Shown here piece by piece: positions 21,855 through 22,127 of a stretch of 22,127 nt of DNA (its first letter is position 1; each line of letters starts with the position of its first letter). The translations under genes were made by a program, and so were the position numbers. The stretch is from an uncultured Gemmatimonadota bacterium. Its GTDB lineage: Bacteria > Gemmatimonadota > Gemmatimonadetes > Gemmatimonadales > Gemmatimonadaceae. The stretch covers positions 1 through 22,127 of the forward strand of contig CAMLIT010000073.1 of the NCBI GenBank assembly GCA_946480295.1. Direction: 5' to 3'. Below the pieces are notes generated by a model, which searched no databases, was not told the DNA's origin, and saw only the letters and a program-made list of their open reading frames with translations.

Positions 21855-22127
21855 GCGCGCAAATCACGATGGATCCGAAGCTCGATTTCGCCATCGAGCG
21901 GTTCATCGACGCTCCCGTGCGGCTCGTCTGGGAAGCGTTGACGAAGCCGGAGCATCTCAAGGAGTGGTACATGCCCAGGCAATGGGGGCGTGTGGCCCGA
22001 TGCGAGATGGACGTTCGCCCCGGCGGCATCTTCCGCATCGACATCGCGGTGGCCGACGGGCGGGAGGTGCCGAACCTCGGCTGCGTCCTCGAGGCCGTCC
22101 CGATGCAGCGACTCGTCTGGACCTCCA
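21851..22127 (+). CDS. SRPBCC/AHSA1-like protein, 3' end outside window
   Basis: Ninety-two complete codons are visible. FAIERFIDAPVRLVWEALTK, then PEHLKEWYMP, RCEMDVRPGGIFRIDI and VLEAVPMQRLVWTS are typical of the AHSA1 branch of the SRPBCC (START-like) fold, which forms a hydrophobic ligand cavity. Members are normally 140-160 residues, so about one third is missing. GGAG lies about 10 nt upstream and the start overlaps the ArsR stop. ArsR-SRPBCC pairs are widespread, and the SRPBCC partner is thought to bind or sense a small ligand; the ligand is unknown. Confidence 0.93.
   Translation, partial: MSAQITMDPKLDFAIERFIDAPVRLVWEALTKPEHLKEWYMPRQWGRVARCEMDVRPGGIFRIDIAVADGREVPNLGCVLEAVPMQRLVWTS

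Overview
The window is GC-rich bacterial chromosome. It holds 22 protein-coding genes (two cut by the window edges), one truncated gene remnant and one possible 27-codon ORF. I see no rRNA, tRNA, CRISPR array, transposase or phage gene. The gene mix includes an exported BNR/Asp-box repeat protein, an Ntn-hydrolase acylase, an FG-GAP/UnbV lipoprotein, a DUF5107-TPR protein, an exported creatininase-fold amidohydrolase and an ArsR-SRPBCC pair. Together with very high GC and many secreted or lipid-anchored proteins, this suggests a free-living soil-type Gram-negative heterotroph. Gemmatimonadota is my best guess, Acidobacteriota the alternative. This rests on gene content, because no phylogenetic marker is present.

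Layout. 1-4.2 kb, minus strand: a di-haem cytochrome c, then a penicillin/AHL-acylase-family enzyme, then the start of a BNR-repeat protein. A 173-bp inverted repeat built from GAGGGTC heptamers lies between the last two and supplies the acylase stop codon. 4.3-5.4 kb, plus strand: a UbiA-superfamily prenyltransferase whose stop overlaps the stop of a convergent ankyrin gene on one CTAG. 5.4-17.15 kb, minus strand: a long same-strand train. In transcription order it is a truncated DinB ORF, DUF1569, a possible small ORF, an integral membrane protein, DUF2238 (YjdF-like), DUF5107-TPR, SGNH hydrolase, FG-GAP/UnbV lipoprotein, GNAT acetyltransferase, GrpB, GH16 beta-glucanase lipoprotein and ankyrin protein. 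17.3-18.5 kb, plus strand: a GT1-type glycosyltransferase. 18.5-20.15 kb, minus strand: a membrane-anchored protein of unknown function with internal repeats, and an exported creatininase-family hydrolase. 20.3-20.8 kb, plus strand: a four-helix membrane protein behind a clear promoter that carries a dyad operator. 20.85-21.29 kb, minus strand: a VOC protein. 21.5-22.13 kb, plus strand: an ArsR regulator coupled by ATGA to an SRPBCC/AHSA1 protein that runs off the window.

Functionally, much of the window is envelope or extracytoplasmic hydrolysis (acylase, GH16, SGNH, creatininase fold, BNR, FG-GAP and DUF5107-TPR). The rest are small cytoplasmic housekeeping or stress genes. The SGNH and FG-GAP genes (10 bp apart) and the ArsR-SRPBCC pair are the tightest units. 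I did not find a coherent new defence or biosynthetic system. The most interesting items are non-coding: the heptamer inverted repeat, an attC-like hairpin after the DUF5107 gene, the dyad operators, and the truncated DinB ORF that appears to drive translation of DUF1569.
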